Source: Bacillota bacterium | GTDB lineage: Bacteria; Bacillota; Clostridia; Oscillospirales; Ruminococcaceae | Assembly: GCA_023396215.1 (NCBI GenBank) | Contig: JAEWWW010000134.1 | Location: 1-6,567, forward strand | Length of the DNA stretch: 6,567 nt | Direction of reading: 5' to 3' | Shown: piece after piece, positions 4,875 through 6,567 of the stretch | How positions within the stretch are numbered: position 1 is the first letter of the stretch | Layout of the letters: each line of letters begins with the position of its first letter | Notes under the pieces: generated by a model | Told to the model about the DNA's origin: nothing | Database searches by the model: none | Seen by the model: the letters and a program-made list of their open reading frames with translations, nothing else | Translations under genes and position numbers: made by a program

Positions 4875-4948
4875 AGACGCTGTTTTAGGGCTGCCCACCG
4901 CAAAAGGGCCTGCCTGCCCCTGCGGATGCTTGGCGCACATCCCCCGAA

Positions 4949-4954
4949 TATAAT
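4949..4954 (+). promoter_or_regulatory. Possible second promoter for the MBOAT gene
   Basis: A consensus TATAAT stands in an AT-rich patch of the GC-rich leader, after the terminator. No good -35 is found at 16-18 bp spacing (ATGCTT at 4926-4931 is poor; TTGGCG at 4930-4935 is too close). If used, it would bypass the terminator and give a leader of about 100 nt. Confidence 0.3.
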
Positions 4955-4976
4955 TACTGAGCCAGGGCACGTTTTG

Positions 4977-5040
4977 AAAGCTGCTTCCGCACCGGCACAG
5001 GCCCGACAGGGCGGGGGAGCGGCGCTTCCAAGCAGCCTTT
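4977..5040 (+). other. Long hairpin directly before the MBOAT ribosome site
   Basis: AAAGCTGCTT (4977-4986) pairs with AAGCAGCCTTT (5030-5040) with one bulge, and inner stems CCGC/GCGG (4987-4990, 5019-5022) and GCCC/GGGC (5001-5004, 5009-5012) fit inside. It ends 10 nt before GGAGGAG (5051-5057), so it could influence ribosome access or mRNA stability. No T run follows. Confidence 0.45.
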
Positions 5041-5059
5041 ACAGGATGATGGAGGAGCT

Positions 5060-6442
5060 ATGGTTTTTAGCAGTGTTTTGTTTTTGTTCCGTTTTATGCC
5101 CGTTGCGTTTATCCTCTATTACCTCACCCCCCGCAAGCTGAAAAACCTCGCGCTGGTTATCCTCAGCCTTGTGTTTTACTCCTGGGGCGAGGTGCGCTAT
5201 TTTCCCATTATGATTTTCTCGGTGGTGCTGGATTATACCGCCTCCAGGGGCATCGAGCGCAACGCCGGCAACCCCCGCAGGCGCAAGCTCTATCTGCTGC
5301 TGTCGATGGCCGGCAACCTGGGGATGCTGATGTTCTTTAAGTATACCAACTTCATCGTCGCCAACGTCAACGCCCTGACCGGGCTGGGGCTGGGTGGGGT
5401 GAATTTCCCGCTGCCGCTGGGCATCAGCTTTTACACCTTTCAAACCATGTCTTATACCATCGACGTTTACCGGGGCGACGCAAAGGCCGAGCGCAACATC
5501 ATCAACTTTGCCTCCTTTGTGGTGCTCTTCCCCCAGCTCATAGCGGGGCCGATTGTGCGCTACCTCGATATCAGCCGTGAGCTGCGCGAGCGCCGCCACA
5601 CCCTTGGGCAGGTGCAGGAGGGCATCGCCGTCTTCATCACCGGACTGGGCAAAAAGGTGCTGATTGCCAATAGCTGCGGCGCCCTGTGGCGAGAGGTGGA
5701 GGCGCTGGGCTTTGCCACCCTCTCTACCCCCATGGCGTGGCTGGGTCTGCTGGGCTTCAGTCTGCAAATTTACTTCGACTTTTCCGGCTACTCGCTGATG
5801 GCCATCGGCCTTGGCAAGATGCTGGGCTTCGAGTTCCCCCAAAACTTCAATTACCCCTACATCGCCCGCAGCATCACCGACTTTTGGCGGCGCTGGCATA
5901 TGACGCTGGGCACATGGTTCCGCGACTATGTTTACATACCCATGGGGGGCAACCGGGTAACGCCGGGCAGACAGGTGTGGAACCTCTTTGTGGTATGGGG
6001 GCTCACCGGTCTGTGGCACGGCGCCAGCTGGAACTTTGTCCTCTGGGGGCTCTACTTCTTTGTGCTGCTGGTGGTCGAAAAGTTCCTTATTGCCAAAACC
6101 CTCAAAGCCCACCGGATACTGAGTCACATCTACCTTATATTCACCGTCATGTTCAGCTGGTCGCTGTTTGCCATCACCGACTTTTCGCAGCTTACCCTTT
6201 TCTGGAGCAAGCTGTTTGGCGCGGCCGGCGGGCAGGACTGGGCCTACTACCTGCGCAACTACGGCATCGTGCTGGCGCTGGGCGTCATCCTATCCACCCC
6301 GGTGCTCAAAAGGCTGGATGAAGCCGTCCGCGGCAGGGCAGGCAACTGGCCCCGCACCGTCTTTTTGCTGGTGGTGCTGCTGCTGTCGGTGGCCTATCTG
6401 GTTGATGCTTCGTACAATCCGTTCCTGTACTTCAGGTTTTAG
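5060..6442 (+). CDS. AlgI-like MBOAT family O-acyltransferase
   Basis: This 460-aa polytopic membrane protein belongs to the AlgI/DltB-type MBOAT group, which moves acyl (usually acetyl) groups across the membrane onto extracellular polymers. The start MVFSSVLFLFRFMPV is typical of the family. Further marks are GISFYTFQTMSYTIDVYRG (121-139), YFDFSGYSLMAIG (238-250), DFWRRWHMTLGTWFRDYVYIPMGG (274-297), the catalytic histidine His320 in LWHGASWNFVLWG, and the C-terminus YNPFLYFRF. I count roughly eleven to thirteen hydrophobic segments. The acceptor polymer is unknown; the DUF4358 lipoprotein upstream suggests the cell surface. The ribosome site GGAGG (5051-5055) is only 4 nt from the ATG. The length is normal and no disruption is seen. 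A secreted SGNH/DHHW partner is common next to AlgI proteins, but none starts before the window ends. Confidence 0.93.
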   Translation: MVFSSVLFLFRFMPVAFILYYLTPRKLKNLALVILSLVFYSWGEVRYFPIMIFSVVLDYTASRGIERNAGNPRRRKLYLLLSMAGNLGMLMFFKYTNFIVANVNALTGLGLGGVNFPLPLGISFYTFQTMSYTIDVYRGDAKAERNIINFASFVVLFPQLIAGPIVRYLDISRELRERRHTLGQVQEGIAVFITGLGKKVLIANSCGALWREVEALGFATLSTPMAWLGLLGFSLQIYFDFSGYSLMAIGLGKMLGFEFPQNFNYPYIARSITDFWRRWHMTLGTWFRDYVYIPMGGNRVTPGRQVWNLFVVWGLTGLWHGASWNFVLWGLYFFVLLVVEKFLIAKTLKAHRILSHIYLIFTVMFSWSLFAITDFSQLTLFWSKLFGAAGGQDWAYYLRNYGIVLALGVILSTPVLKRLDEAVRGRAGNWPRTVFLLVVLLLSVAYLVDASYNPFLYFRF

Positions 6443-6567
6443 AGGGAGCCTGTAAATAAAAAGTCAAGTCCTTTTTGAGAAAAAGAGCAAATTTTTTTAG
6501 GGAAGAAAAAGGTGTACAGCAAATAAAGCCGCCACAAAGAGATTTTTGCGCCAGCTTGGAAAGGGGT
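6443..6567. other. AT-rich tail after the MBOAT gene, no gene identified
   Basis: Composition shifts abruptly to AT-rich after the MBOAT stop codon. AAAAAG (6458-6463) can pair with CTTTTT (6471-6476), which can instead pair with AAAAAG (6480-6485). Seven T follow at 6492-6498, so a weak terminator is possible. A minus-strand frame is open from the right edge to a TAA at 6439-6441, overlapping the MBOAT end by 4 nt. A plus-strand frame is also open from 6460 to the edge. Neither shows a start codon with a ribosome site or a recognisable domain. Confidence 0.5.

Noticed and set aside
4710..5141. 143-codon plus-strand frame from a TTG, running through the leader into the MBOAT gene
   Set aside because: It crosses the terminator hairpin, overlaps the MBOAT start in another frame, and its cysteine/arginine-rich product matches no family.
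5039..6127. Long (362-codon) minus-strand open frame opposite the MBOAT gene
   Set aside because: It is antisense to a gene with clear family motifs. GC-rich third positions commonly open such frames, and the translation is histidine/glutamine-rich with no domain.

Overview
The window looks like a chromosomal stretch from a GC-rich, anaerobic Clostridia-type firmicute (Oscillospirales-like). The signs are strong AGGAGG-type ribosome binding sites, a two-iron desulfoferrodoxin (an enzyme of anaerobes), a DUF6485 cysteine-rich protein, a DUF4358 lipoprotein beside an AlgI-type acyltransferase, and GC-rich palindromic repeats between genes. This is inferred from gene content and style; no rRNA or other taxonomic marker is present.

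Layout. Positions 1-461 hold no gene but several strong inverted repeats, ending in an extended -10 promoter. It leads into tcdA (462-1214, +), a tRNA ct6A-forming dehydratase. Tail to tail with it is dfx (1277-1666, -), a superoxide reductase with its own consensus-like promoter and terminator. Diverging from dfx is a likely three-gene operon: a 63-aa DUF6485 protein (1861-2052), a YjbQ/UPF0047 protein (2096-2512) and a HAD phosphatase (2544-3209).

Positions 3210-4137 are non-coding. They hold a palindromic repeat (3296-3320), two full tandem copies and one truncated copy of a ~240-bp composite repeat (3384-3960), and a strong hairpin with a short T run (3976-4016). The open frames inside the repeats are by-products of GC-rich tandem sequence.

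The right third is a cell-surface module. A DUF4358 lipoprotein (4138-4674) precedes an AlgI-like MBOAT O-acyltransferase (5060-6442). They are separated by 385 nt that look regulatory: a well-formed extended -10 promoter overlapping the lipoprotein stop codon, a multi-hairpin element, an intrinsic terminator at 4833-4874, a possible second promoter and a long hairpin just before the MBOAT ribosome binding site. This leader matches no RNA family I recognise and is the best candidate here for something undescribed: an attenuator, riboswitch or small RNA controlling surface polymer acylation. The last 125 nt are AT-rich with no identifiable gene start; the secreted partner usually encoded after AlgI-type proteins is not in the window.
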